Shown: positions 10,768-21,630 of the stretch, in pieces | Position numbering within the stretch: position 1 is the first letter of the stretch | Layout: the number at the start of each line of letters is the position of its first letter | Assembly: GCA_036362985.1 (NCBI GenBank) | Contig: JAYGXS010000003.1 | Location: forward strand, 41,891,128-41,955,127 | Direction: 5' to 3' | From: Ligula intestinalis | Lineage: Eukaryota > Platyhelminthes > Cestoda > Diphyllobothriidea > Diphyllobothriidae | Length of the DNA stretch: 64,000 nucleotides | Made by a program: the position numbers and the translations under genes | The notes under the pieces: generated by a model | The model's input: the letters and a program-made list of their open reading frames with translations, nothing else | What the model was told of the DNA's origin: nothing | Databases searched by the model: none

Positions 10768-11857
10768 AATCACTCGTGGGGCTCTCTACATGCACGCGAA
10801 GCGCGCCCTACTCCAATACGTGCACCTGATTAAAGGGGATAGTAAGGGTGGGGCGCATCAGGGGATTATTAAGGTCGCAGTTATTGAGTAAAGTAAAGAA
10901 ATTTCGTAATGGCGCTCAAATTTGTTTTACTGAGCTAAATCTGGTTAAAAGGTTTGTGTACGGATTAAAAAATGTTGCAAAAGAAGCGAAATAACCAAAC
11001 ACATTGGATGAAAAGAGCTAATTGATGGAAAAAGAGCAGGAAACTGAAATTGCAGGAGCTGGAAAAGATTGTCTTCTCCCAACAGCCCCCGATCTTTTGG
11101 CACCACCAAGTTGACGACGCGTTCGTCGTCTTCGATCGAGCTGGCGCCTTCATATGTTGCCCTGCGCGGGTATCTCCAAACTCATGGCACTGGTGGTCCT
11201 GTCCCTCCCTCCCTGCTGCCTTTTCCCCCCCCCCTCGCCCCTATGACGGATAATTGATCTCTCCCCCCATACATTTTGCTTGTTCTCGTTAACAGTTAAT
11301 TGCCCCCCCCCCTCCTTTTTATATGTTGCTTACTTTCTTTGACGGTTAAACGCCCATTTTCCCTGTAAAAATTTTGCTTGCTTCCTTTGACGGTTAATTG
11401 ACCCCCCACCCCTGTTAATTTTAACTGCTTTCAATGACGGTTAATTAGTTCCTTCCCCCTATAAATGTTGCTTGATTTCGTTGACGGTTTTATCCCTGAC
11501 GATGGACTCCCGTAAGATTTCGAAAGCTCAGACAAATAAAACTCAGATTCCGGTGATCGAAGCTGCTTCTTCTCAAACTGAATATCAAATATGAAGCTCA
11601 CGTAAAACCGTACCGTTTGCCCTTGTTACCAATGGCGGCTTGAGAAGGATTTCGGCAGCTGACATGAGCTCTTTACAGTAGCCCAAATAATGACTACTTT
11701 TGGTAGTCAGATGGAAATATTTGGTATGAAGTGGTAAGCACCCAAAACCCTTTGCAAAATACAGCAATTTGTAATACTCAACCGTAGTACGTGAACCCGA
11801 AAAATTATATTAAATTGTGTGAAATGTGAACAGCGCGGGGAATGTTACGCAGCACGT
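10768..11857 (+). mobile_element. PLE-3 unit 1 (internally deleted)
   Basis: This unit begins GGTAGGAATCACTCGTGGGG and ends where the same sequence begins again at about 11858. It keeps the start of a PLE RT remnant (QELEKIVFSQQPPIFWHHQV, then DDAFVVF near 11110), then jumps directly to the non-coding tail that in unit 2 follows the endonuclease. The deletion removes about 870 bp relative to unit 2. The tail contains poly-C runs, a minisatellite and a 275-bp end segment (11587-11857) that also occurs at 18511-18770. The unit is non-coding. Confidence 0.82.
11262..11500 (+). repeat. ~45-50-bp minisatellite in PLE-3 unit 1 tail
   Basis: About five imperfect copies of a unit containing TGTTGCTTGCTTTC, TTGACGGTTAATTG and a run of C. 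The same array, with about four copies, is at 13180-13365 in unit 2. It marks the PLE long-repeat tail. Confidence 0.75.
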
Positions 11858-12149
11858 ACGGTAGGAATCACTCGTGGGGCCCTCTACGTGCACGCGAAGC
11901 GCGCCCTACTCCAATACGGGCACCTGGTTAAAGGGGATAGTAAGGGTGCGGCACATCAGGGGACTATTAAGGTCGCAGTTATTGAGTAAAGCAAAGAAAT
12001 CACGTAATGCCGCTCGAATTTGTTTTACTGAGCTAAAATCTGGTTAAAAGCTTTGTGTACTGATTAAAAATGTCGCAAAAGAAGCGAAATAACCAAATAC
12101 ATTGGATGAACAGAGCTAACTGATGGAAAAAGGAGCTAACTGATGGAAA

Positions 12150-13070
12150 AAGAACAGGAAACTGAAACTGCAGGAGCTGGAAAATATTGCCTTCTCTCAA
12201 CAGCCCCCGATCTTTTGGCGCCGTTACGTTGACAACACGTTCGTTATCGTCAAAAGGAACACGCTGCAGAGCTTCCATGATCTCCTCAACTCGATTTTCC
12301 CAGATAAACAATTCACGCGGAAAGAAGAAAAGGATCAGCAGCTACCTTTCCTCGACGTTCTCGTCATGCGAACTCCCGACGGCACAATAGAAACGAGGGT
12401 CTACAGAAAGGCGACGAACACCAGACAGCTTCTCAGTTTTCACAGCAATCATCCGATGGCTCACAAGCGAATCTGTGTGAGAACGCTGTTTAAAAGGATC
12501 CAGACACACTGCAGCAACCCGGAAGAAAGAGCCCGTGAAGCTCGGCATCTGCGCGAACAGTTTATGCAGAACGGCTATCCTTAAGCCTTCATAAACCGAT
12601 GCCTATGGCCCCGCCCTCCGAGGACCCAAACAGAACCACCTCCCACGATTTGGCATGCGCTGCCATATATGAAGGACGTGTCGGAAGCGACCGAGCGTAT
12701 TGCCGCAGGACTAGGCGTTGGAATTGCGCATCGTCCCAGGGCTACCATGCGCAGCCGGGTCATGAGGATCAAAGATCGGCTAAATCCCAGTGACTAATCG
12801 GGTGTGGTGTATCGCATACCATGTCTAAACTGCCCTGTAAATTACACGGGACAAACTGGACGCGTGCTGGGTTTGCGCATACAGGAACACAAGTCGGCTG
12901 TTCGACGAGGTGATGAATCTTCGCAAGTGGCCGCCCACATCACGGGGCGGGTCACAAGTTCAACTTCGCAGCCACGAGGATAATTGCCCACGCAAGCAGC
13001 AAGAGCTGATTGAAGCCTGGGCGTCGGATGACAACTCAGTTAACCGATGCATCGACCTGGCACCTTCATA
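12150..13070 (+). pseudogene. PLE-3 RT thumb and GIY-YIG endonuclease, 5'-truncated
   Basis: The reading begins at the catalytic motif C block (QELENIAFSQQPPIFW then RYVDNTFVIVKR, so YVDD has become YVDN). It continues with LLNSIFPDKQFTRKEEKDQQ, LPFLDVLVMR, VYRKATNTRQLLSFHSNHPM and AHKRICVRTLF. The GIY-YIG part reads YRIPCLNCPVNYTGQTGRVL and RIQEHKSAVRRGDESSQVAA at 12815-12940. Stops at about 12582 and 12793 and a shift near 12950 break it. RT motifs before C are missing, so the unit was truncated at its 5' end. It belongs to the GIY-YIG-bearing PLE class and is not functional. Confidence 0.88.
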
Positions 13071-13179
13071 TGTTGCCCTGCGCGGGTATCTCCGGACTCA
13101 TGGCACTGGTGGTCCTGTCCCTCCCTCTCTCCCTGCTGCCTTTCCCCCCCCCCGCCCCTATGACGGATAATTGATCTCT

Positions 13180-13365
13180 CCCCTTATACATTTTGCTTGT
13201 TCTCGTTAACAGTTAATTACCCCCCCCCTCCTTTTTATATGTTGCTTGCTTTCTTTGACGGTTAATTGACCCCAATTCCTGTTAATTTTGAATGCTTTGG
13301 TTGACGGTTAATTAGTCCCTTCCCCCTATTAATGTTGCTTGCTTTCAATGACGGTTTTATCTCTG
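13180..13365 (+). repeat. ~45-50-bp minisatellite in PLE-3 unit 2 tail
   Basis: Matches the array at 11262-11500 with one unit fewer, so repeat number differs between the tandem PLE copies. Confidence 0.72.
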
Positions 13366-13478
13366 ACGGTGGACTCCCGTAAGAGTTCCAAAGCTCAGAC
13401 AAATAAAATTCAGATTCCGGTGATCGAAGCTGCTTCTTCTCAAACTGAACATCAAATGTGAAGGTCACGTAAAACCAT

Positions 13479-13903
13479 TGTAGAAAAAACAGAGCGGTCG
13501 CTGGGTTTGTTTTACCAGAGTGGGACACAAAGGACTGACCTCGAGAAGAGATACTAACAAAGGTTCCTTGTTCTGTCTTTGTTTTAGTACAAGTAACAAC
13601 GGACGGGCTTCTCCTCCGATGATAGATTCCAACTCCACCTTCCCGGATCACCAGTCTTGAGTATTTTACTGATCTGTGCATTTCCCTTACACTATTCCCT
13701 ACAAAGTCTGTACTTATACAATAAACCTTCATATACTGTAACTACCTCGGATTATTACTTTGTGATCATTTGCAATGACTAGTGACGATTCTAGTCTGAT
13801 AGAGGACGTACAGAAGCCGGTGACTTAAGCTGAAGAAGTTAATATAGCTGTTATACCGGAGGAAACCATCCCGATGGAGGAACCTACGTGCTCGGGCGCT
13901 TCA
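13479..13903 (+). repeat. Gypsy-A 5' LTR, carrying the Gag start
   Basis: AATAAA lies at 13720-13725. An ATG at 13775 opens a frame of exactly 43 codons to the LTR end, in frame with the downstream Gag. In this copy the frame is broken by TAA at 13826-13828; the 3' LTR copy is open. A primer-binding-site candidate, TGGTGGCAGC, starts at 13905. Confidence 0.93.
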
Positions 13904-14372
13904 GTGGTGGCAGCAACAGTGACGAACACGCCAGAAACGAGCACGATATATCAAAATCATCAAGCGTTCCCACAGATACAAGAACCAAAATACGAAGCAC
14001 GGGAAGACTTCCAAGCGTGGTTTAAAAATATGTCGGTTTTATCTACAAGAAATAAACCCAAAAAATCGAAGCCGGGCTTTAATGAAAGCTTTGGGACCGA
14101 AAGAGCTAGACAAAGCACTCGACGCCGGCCAGTCAGCCGACACCCAATTAGAGGTTTTATGTACTAGGTTGGAAACCCTGCTTCGCCCTACACTATCGCT
14201 AGCAGAAGCGATTGAAGGACTCATGCATCGCCAACTCAAAGTAATTGAACAACCCAAAGTAAACGCCCAGGACCTTCAGTGGTTTGCCACCGCAGCATAC
14301 CCCACGTTGGCCCAAGCAGACAAAGACCACGTTGTGCTATACCATTTTTGTCAAGGGCATTACCAACCCTGA
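13775..14372 (+). pseudogene. Gypsy-A Gag, first part, frameshifted
   Basis: The frame runs from ATG 13775 inside the LTR through the primer-binding site (translated VVAAT) to an EDFQAWFKNMSVLS motif, stops at about 14165, and continues in another frame (KALGPKELDKALDAGQSADT, LEVLCTRLETLLRP, LQWFATAAYPTLAQADKDHV) to 14372. The order matches gypsy-B Gag (GRRNFTSWL, LCDQLGRLCEPP, RLASTAYPSLSAAHKDRVIL), which confirms it as a capsid-type Gag. No zinc knuckle is present. Confidence 0.8.
13905..13922 (+). promoter_or_regulatory. Gypsy-A primer-binding site candidate
   Basis: TGGTGGCAGCAACAGTG starts one base after the LTR, where the tRNA primer site is expected. Its first ten bases are identical to the same site in gypsy B. 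I cannot name the tRNA without a tRNA set from this genome. Confidence 0.65.
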
Positions 14373-15444
14373 CTTGAAACATTCCTTTTTGGTTCAAATA
14401 CCAAACGAGATTGCAGAGGCAGTGACCCACGCCGAACGATACCTTCAGGCGGCGAAGACGACGAACAGACACATAGCCAGCCAACCGCGTGGCGACTTTA
14501 GAGGTCGATATAATAATACTCAGAGACCGTGGCGCCCGTGGGCTAACCGACAAGACGCCAGAAATCCAGCTGGTCCAAGATTCAGTGGGGAACACTTCGC
14601 CTTCTACACTACGAACAACAATGCGACTACCGGAGCGAATGTGAATAGATACCCGGGCAGTCAAGACGAACCCAACAGAGACGCGTGCAATGCGATGGAT
14701 ACACGAAAAACCTCAGAGGAAACACCCGGTACCTTATACATTCCTTCCTGCATTGATATATTTCATACAACTGCCCCGTTTTATACGGTAGTTACAGTTT
14801 TCAACCGGTTGGTAAGAGCATTAGTTGATACAGGCGCTACACTATCCTTAGTGAACAGCCACAGAGTTCCACGCGAGTGTCTATGGGAAACGAAATTGTC
14901 CGACAACCTTCCCACACTAGTAACAGCCGATGGATCACACCTAAGGACATCTGGTAGGCTGACAATCCCAGTAAAGTTCCCGACAATGGTCAAGCTTCAC
15001 GAGTTCATTTTATCACCTTATTTGGCCTGGGATGTTCTATTAGACACCGACTTTCTGGCAAAGAACCGTTGTGTCCTCAACATGCACGACCAAATTTTGT
15101 CTTTCACAACCCAATGCCCTACCGTGACAAACGTAGATAAAGACATAGTGATTGCTTCAATTACAGCTGCAGCAGCCCTGCCACCTACAAATATTGACGA
15201 GATATTACCACAAGACACCGAAATCGAAATCAAGGATAAAATGAATCTCAAGGCTTTATTAGCATCATTTACAGATGTCGTCGCTTGGAACGAATTAACA
15301 ATAGGAAGGACGTCCTTAATCCGCCATGCCATAGATACTGGAACGGCAAAACCACTTTGGCAACCCCCACGTCGGATACCACCACAATTCCAACAAGAAT
15401 TCAATGATCTCATTGATAGGATGCTCTCCATAGGAGTCATATGA
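14284..15444 (+). pseudogene. Gypsy-A Gag C-terminus, protease and RT start
   Basis: An open frame of 386 codons. Its first 14 residues are out of frame; from TIFVKGITNP on it is Gag, with an RGDFRGRYNNTQRPWRPW basic tract instead of a CCHC knuckle. The protease has ALVDTGATLSLV (catalytic D intact) and the flap-distal WDVLLDTDFLAKN. The RT approach reads RHAIDTGTAKPLWQPPRRIP and ends DRMLSIGVI before TGA at 15442. The next few codons continue with SPWASPIALVRK in the same frame after another stop. Confidence 0.87.
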
Positions 15445-18060
15445 CCATCTTAATCACCGTGGGCTTCACCAATTGCACTAGTTCGGAAGAATGATGGAAA
15501 ATTACGATTTTGTATAGACTACCGTGGTTACCGCAAGAGACTCTCTTCCACTGCCTCGGATCGACGTGACACTAGATGCACTAGCCGGGGCAAAATGGTT
15601 TTCTACAATCGATCTTAAATCGGGATATTGGCAGGTCGAGGTGGAACCCCAAGACCGACACAAAACCGCATTTATATTACCACAAGGACTTTTCGAATTT
15701 GAGACGATGCCATTTGGATTATGCAATGCAGCGGCAACGTTCCAACGACTGATGCAAGTGGTATTAACCCCACTCTATCCTCACTGTTGTTTAGTATACC
15801 TTGACGATGTTATTGTACTCGGGGACACAATCGCCCATCACAATGCTAATCTAATGGCGGTCCTGGCCACGTTAAGAGAGACAGGCCTGCGATTGAACCC
15901 GCATAAATGCAAATTTTTACAGAAGAAAGTGACATTTCTGGGACATGAAATTAGTACAAACGGTATTTGCGCACCAGCCGACAAAGTGGCAGCGATACAA
16001 ACCTAACCTTCACCAAAAAAATCCACCGAAGTTCGGAGTTTCGTCCAACTAGCATCATACTACCGCAGATTTATATTACACTTTGCAGAGATTGCACGAC
16101 CACTACACACACTCGCTGAAAAAGGACGCAAGTTCAAATGGACTGAAGAATGCCAACAAGCATTCGAAGAATTGAAAGCTCGCCTGATAACAGCCCCTAT
16201 ACTAAGGTTACCCGACACACAAGAAGGTGCCTCAACTTTCATACTAGATACAGATGCGAGCGGGTTTGCGATAGGGGCAGTACTTTCCCAATGCGACAGT
16301 TCAGGAGAAGAACGATCCGACTGTTATGCGAGTAAGACACTAACTAAGAATCAGCGCAACTACTCCACATACAAACGTGAACTCTTCACCCTGATAACAT
16401 TCATCAAGAGGTTCAAACCGTTTCTACTAGGCCGACACTTTATTATACGAACGGACCATAAAGCACTGCAGTGGGTGCAATCAATGAAAGAAGCAGAAGG
16501 ACAATATGTCAGATGGCAAGAATCCTTATGCCAATTCCGAGCTAGAACGAATCATACTAATGCTGACGCCATGTCCAGAAGACCTCCAGAAGAACTTACG
16601 GACAACGCAACAAATGAAGACTATAGCGTCGTATCGATTGATATTAGCGAGCCGACTCGCCACTATTGGGCCATAGCCCAAAGTACAGATCCCGATACGG
16701 CTATCGTCTACGACCATCAGTTAACAGGCTGACATCGTCCAACCGATGAGGAGCTTCAAGGTTCAGCAGAAAACGCCACTATACTCCGAACGCAATGGCC
16801 ACATCTATTTTTAGACAACAAAATACTCTTCCTCAAAGATAAGATAGACGGCCGACCCCGTCTTGTGGTGCCAGGCTCCCTAACGCGGTCCGTGATGGAA
16901 GACATCCACCGAGAAGTAGGCCACGTCAGACAGTTCAAAACAGAAGCAGCAATTAGACGACGATATTAGTGGCCTCACTTACGGGAACAAATAATTATCT
17001 TCTGTAATACCTGCTCAACATGTGCTTCTTTCAAAGGACCTAATCCAAAACCAAAGGCACCATTACAATCGATGCCTTCGGGATTCCCATTCTAACGCGT
17101 TGACATTGATATAGTAGGCCCAATAAATTTTGCAACCACAGGCAATAGATACATTCTAATAATCGTCGACTATTTTAAAAAGTAGGTAGAGGCTATACCG
17201 CTGAAAACGCAGGATGCAGCTTCGATGGCGATGGCCCTACTTAATCACTGGGTTTGCCGCTTTGGTGCTTCGCTCACCCTACATTCTGATTGTGGAGCCA
17301 ACTTCGAGAGCAAGCTAATCAGAGATATTTATGACTTGCTACTTATCCAAAAAACGCGGACGACGCCTTTCCATCCCGAAGGCAATGGACAGGTAGAACG
17401 CATCAATCGAACACTAATTAATCTGTTAAAAGCCTTCTCAAAAGACCATCACCCTCTCGACTGGGATACCCGGTTACCATATGCATTGACGGCGTACCGC
17501 ATTTCGATTCACAATTCCACCGGATACTCTACATTTTTTATGCTAACCGGCCGCCAGCTTCGCCTATCAACAGACTCTAACTTCCCCCTACCCTCGGGAG
17601 ACGAATATAAACCGAACAAATATGTCCTCGAGCTGCAAGGGTTACTACGCCTCACCCATAACTTAGCACGCACACACCTACAAACGGCATATACCCGACA
17701 AAAAGACTACTTCGATAGACACACACACGGTTTTCCGTACCAACGTGGCGACCTCGTACTGCGATACCGATCGGTCCCACCGGTCGGAATACCCGCAAAA
17801 TTTTTTTATTCATGGGAGGGACCATTTGAGATAACTGGCGTACGGTTTCCCAACACATACATCATCCGGGATTTACACACACGCAGCGGGCCTACCTTTC
17901 CTGTACATTATGATAAACTCAAACCATACAAAAGACAACCTCCAACTGCTACACCGGATACCCTAACATTGCTACCTCCATATCTCGTGCCTCGCGCAGC
18001 AACCGAGATAGAAGTTGAAACTACACACGACCACCCATCGACATGCCATGAGGACATGGC
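15445..18060 (+). pseudogene. Gypsy-A RT, RNase H and integrase, several stops
   Basis: After a small deletion and shift near 15520 the frame gives RT blocks DSLPLPRIDVTLDALAGAKW, FELKSGYW-like substrate block, LPQGLFEFETMPFGLCNAAA and YLDDVIV (catalytic). RNase H follows (ILDTDASGFAIGAVL, KTLTKNQRNYSTYKRELFTL, RTDHKALQW), then integrase: HH-CC-like FCNTCSTCASFKG, DIDIVGP, LHSDCGANFES and GNGQVERINR, i.e. the D-D-E residues. The C-terminal part has PFEITGVRFPNTYIIRD and VHYDKLKPYKR. In-frame stops lie at 16004, 16730, about 16967, 17093 and 17183. Apart from these stops one frame covers 15524-18060, so decay is by point change more than by indel. Confidence 0.92.
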
Positions 18061-18085
18061 CGCGACTGAAGGGGGGGGGGGCAGT

Positions 18086-18510
18086 TGTAGCAAACAGAGC
18101 GGTCCCTGGGTTTGTTTAACCAGAGTGGGACACAAAGGACTGACCTCGAGAAGAGATACTAACCAAGGTTCCTTGTTCTGTCTTTGTTTAAGTACAAGTA
18201 ACAACGGACGGGCTTCTCCCCCGATGATAGATTCCAACTCCACCTTCCCGGATCACCAGTCTTGAGTGTTTTACTGATCTGTGCATTTCCCTTACACATT
18301 CCTCCCTACAACGTCTGTACTCATACAATAAACCTTCATACACTGTAACTACCTCGGATTATTACTTTGTGATCATTTGCAATGACTAATGACGATTCTA
18401 GTCTGATCGAGGACGTACAGAAGCCGGTGACTAAAGATGAAGAAGTTAATATAGCTGTTATACCGGAAGAAACCATCCCGACGGAGGAACCTACGTGCTT
18501 GGGCGCTACA
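18086..18510 (+). repeat. Gypsy-A 3' LTR
   Basis: It follows a polypurine tract (GAA then 11 G at 18068-18081, then CAGT). The Gag-start frame (ATG at 18382) is open for all 43 codons up to 18510. Ends in CTACA, the inverse of the TGTAG start. Confidence 0.94.
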
Positions 18511-18770
18511 CCGTACCGTTTGCGCTTGTTACCAATGGCGGCTTGAGACGGATTTCGGCAGCTGACATAAGCTCTTTACAGTAGCCCAAATAATGACTGC
18601 TTTTGGTAGTCAGATGGAAATATTTGGTATGAAGTGGTAAGCACCCGAAACCCTTCGCAAAATCTAGCAATTTGTAATACTCAACCGTAGTACCTGAACC
18701 CGAAAAATTATTTTAAATTGTGCGAAATGTGAACAGCGCGGGGAATTTTATGTAGCACGTACGGGTGCGC
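18511..18770 (+). mobile_element. PLE-3 unit 2 tail, displaced by gypsy A
   Basis: About 255 bp match 11605-11857 closely, starting CCGTACCGTTTGC and ending near the GTAGCACGTACGG boundary. This is the part of PLE-3 unit 2 that lay downstream of the gypsy-A insertion point. Confidence 0.9.
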
Positions 18771-19400
18771 ATCGGTATGTAAGACAAGGTTGTTCTAGGA
18801 TGGGCAACAAGAAGCCCCGAACTGCGTTGTGGAAAAGAATATCGCAAGCAGAAAGGAACGATCAGTAAGTACAAACGAAGGCTAAAAAGCAAGACATCAG
18901 TGGCTGGCTGAAGGAGAAGAAAGCAAATGCTTAGTTAGGAAACCAGGAAAGGTAATTTGTTTCCCTTATGTACACTTATACATCCAGAAGGTGAAATAAA
19001 GACCAGGCCCACATTTCCGCAGCCGCAGTTGAAGAACCCAATGAAGGAACAATTACTATGACGAGCAGGAGAGAGAAACGACGATGAGCAATATAAAAAA
19101 TTATATCATAAATATAAAACTGACAGGACAATAATTGGCAAGTCTTGATTGAATGTGGTAGTTGAACGCGCCCGTTGAATGTGAGGCCATACGCTGACGG
19201 TAAATGTCGACTTGAGTCCGGCCTTGGCCTTTTCAGAATAAACGACAAGGTTTGTTTCGAGAGACAGTTCACTATAACCTTGCTTCGTACGCATGGACGA
19301 AAGACAGTTGGTAGAAGGAGATAATGCAGAGTGTTTTTAGCAGAAAGTTACTTGTATTTGATCCGATTAGCTCCTGTTGTTGGATGAATCGGCTTCACGG
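18771..19400. other. No gene recognised; probably RTE-like LINE 3' region
   Basis: This stretch contains no identifiable domain. It lies between the PLE-3 tail and the 3' end of a minus-strand LINE ORF, so part of it is likely that element's 3' untranslated region. Confidence 0.45.
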
Positions 19401-19420
19401 ATGTCACGGATAGCGGTGGC

Positions 19421-21230
19421 TCATTGGCGGCAGTCGGAAGCGAAATCTTCACAGATATTAACCCATTCGTTGTTCCAATGCCGCAAGCCGTAAACGGTTA
19501 AGAGGCTCATCCGTTCCACGTGTGAGATAATGGTGTTGAGCCATGTCTTCAGCTGACCGCCTTGTAGGTATCTCCAGCTTGCACTACTAGAGGAGTTCAC
19601 GACCAATCTGCAAAGGTCCGTCGATGGTTTGCGCAGGCCATGACCAACCCACTGCAATCGGCGATGCTGGATGTACGATGCTAGACTTGGTAAATTGAAA
19701 CATCGGTGGTATAGCTGGACATTGGAAATGCGATCCTGCCAGAAGACTCTTAGGAGGCATCGAAGATACCAACCGTCAAAGACTTCGAGCGATAGGATGT
19801 CTGCCTTTCTCATTGGCCATGGTTCGCAGGCATATGCTAACATCGGTCTATTTGATGCTGTGTATGTCAGCAGTTTAGTACGTAAGCTGATATCTGAGGG
19901 AGACAAAATTGATTTTGCTAGTAGCCTAAATGCATTTCTAGGCTGCGTGATTCGGTTCTTGATCTCGTCTTTGGCCTGTCCGTCAGCTAGAATATTCAAG
20001 CCCAAATATCGGAAGTAGCTAACTTCTTTAATGGGTTGATCGCTGATAAACAGTGGTTGTGCTGGGCCGAGATACGTAGTCAGGAGCTTCGTCTTACGTA
20101 AATTAATCGTAATACCAGCAGTTGCAATGAAGCTGGTGATTCGGTCTAGCGTTGGCTGTAGTGACTGATGGGTTTTACTAAGTACGACAATGTCATCGGC
20201 ATATCCTATGTCAGGTACTCTTAATTCAGGGCTGATTTTACATCACTGTCAGGTAGAATTGATTGATGCATCACCCAGTCTGAGGGAAAGATTTTGACTC
20301 TTCACCAAGGGGTTCTTACTCGGGCTGATGTTGTGCTAAAATAAGCTTTGATCAGATCGAGCAACTTTGGTGGAAGACCGTCAGCAAGCAAGATTTGCCA
20401 TAAAGTTTCTCTGCCGATAGAATTAAAGCTAGTCTGAAAGTCAATGAAGCAGGCGGTAGTGACTTGTTGATTTCGATGTCTGTGCTACAGTATGCGGCGT
20501 AATATGAAGATCTGGTCAATACATCCTCCACTTGGACAAAGTCCTCCTTAATTAGGACGAGTGCCAATATTGCGCACAGTGGAAAATTTAAAGAGAAGAA
20601 TGGTCGCAATCACTTTGGCGGCTATATCTGTAAGGCTGATGCCGCGGTAATTGGAGCATAGCGTCATGTCACCGCGCTCCGGTAAGGGTAAGATAATGGA
20701 CAGAGACCAGTCAATGGGGATGAATTCAGTAGTGCATATAGTTAAGTAAAGTCGTTGTAGTGATTCCGTCAAAGCAGAATAATTTGTTTTGTAAGGTTGT
20801 GCTCGGATAACATCTTCACCTGCGGCCTTCCGAACTTTCAGTCGTTGCAATACCGATTACAGTTCAGTTCTCGTAGATGGCTCGCGGTCACTATGGTATG
20901 GAATACCAGATGATAGCTGTAGGCTCGCAGGTGAACGAGTAGGTGGATCCAGTAGCTCACTAAAGTGCTCTCGCTATCCATCGATTTTGTCAGCCATATC
21001 AGTTATCACTTGACCCGACTTATCCCGAACGGTAGTGTACGGCGGTTTATATTTGCCAGCCGCTTTCAGTAAAAAGTAGTAAAACTGGTAGCAGTTACCA
21101 GAGTTTGAAGCTGATTCCATGTCGTCAGCTAACTCGGTCCAATGGTTCTGACGGTCGCATCTTGCTGATCGCGCAGTTTGACGTCTCAATGAACGGTATT
21201 TCTCCAAATTTGACAGCCGAGTGAATCTAG
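19421..21230 (-). pseudogene. RTE-like LINE: reverse transcriptase and C-terminal domain
   Basis: Minus-strand frames give, from high to low coordinate, KYRSLRRQTARSARCDRQNH, AAGKYKPPYTTVRDKSGQVI, KVRKAAGEDVIRAQ and SNYRGISLTDIAAKV (RT). A frame of 194 codons (20005-19421) then has RTKLLTYTASNRPMLAYACE, ISNVQLYHRCFNLPSLASYI, HRRLQWVGHGLRK and the RYLQGGQLKTW tail. These are typical of RTE-type LINEs. The catalytic palm between 20350 and 20010 is broken by shifts and stops. It works with the upstream endonuclease in target-primed reverse transcription; this copy is dead. Confidence 0.85.
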
Positions 21231-21630
21231 CTTGTGCCGAGAGATGGAGGGTCGTTGTAGAGATCTAGTCCTTTCTCGGTACTACCTGTTGTTGCAAGCT
21301 CGAATTCATTGCACTATGTAGCGTGTCTCTCAAATGTGGCCACTGAGTATCGGGCGAAGTTTGATTATCGACATTATCTGGAGGTTATATGCGAACAGCG
21401 GATTGATCTCGGTTCCATACAATGAGACTTCCGTTAAACGCTAAACGGGTTTCTGTGTTTGATAGTACCATCACGTTTTTACGTTTTGGGGGCAGTTTCT
21501 AACTGCGATTCGACAAGCGTAGCTTAAAGCGGACACAGACAAGTACATGATCTGATCCAACTTCCGCACCTGGAAACGATCAGCTGTCGGATACCGAGGT
21601 GGTCTACCTTGACCTACTAAGGTATAGTCT

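Larger units (their letters stand above)
11858..13478 (+). mobile_element. PLE-3 unit 2, split from its tail by gypsy A
   Basis: Head-to-tail with unit 1 and sharing its first ~370 bp and its tail. It retains an RT-endonuclease remnant (12150-13070). Its last ~260 bp are displaced to 18511-18770 by gypsy A. Tandem partial copies are typical of PLEs. A 20-bp piece, GAGCTAACTGATGGAAAAAG, is doubled near 12115-12155. Confidence 0.85.
13479..18510 (+). mobile_element. Gypsy-A: LTR retrotransposon with two 425-bp LTRs
   Basis: LTRs at 13479-13903 and 18086-18510 are both 425 bp and differ by roughly 5% by eye. They begin TGTAG and end TTCA or TACA. The target was the tail of PLE-3 unit 2. Unit 1 gives the empty site AAAACCGTACCG, and the filled site has CCAT at 13475-13478 and CCGT at 18511-18514. 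This supports a 4-bp duplication with one later change. The coding region has Gag, protease, RT, RNase H and integrase in Ty3/gypsy order, all broken by stops and shifts. Confidence 0.95.
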
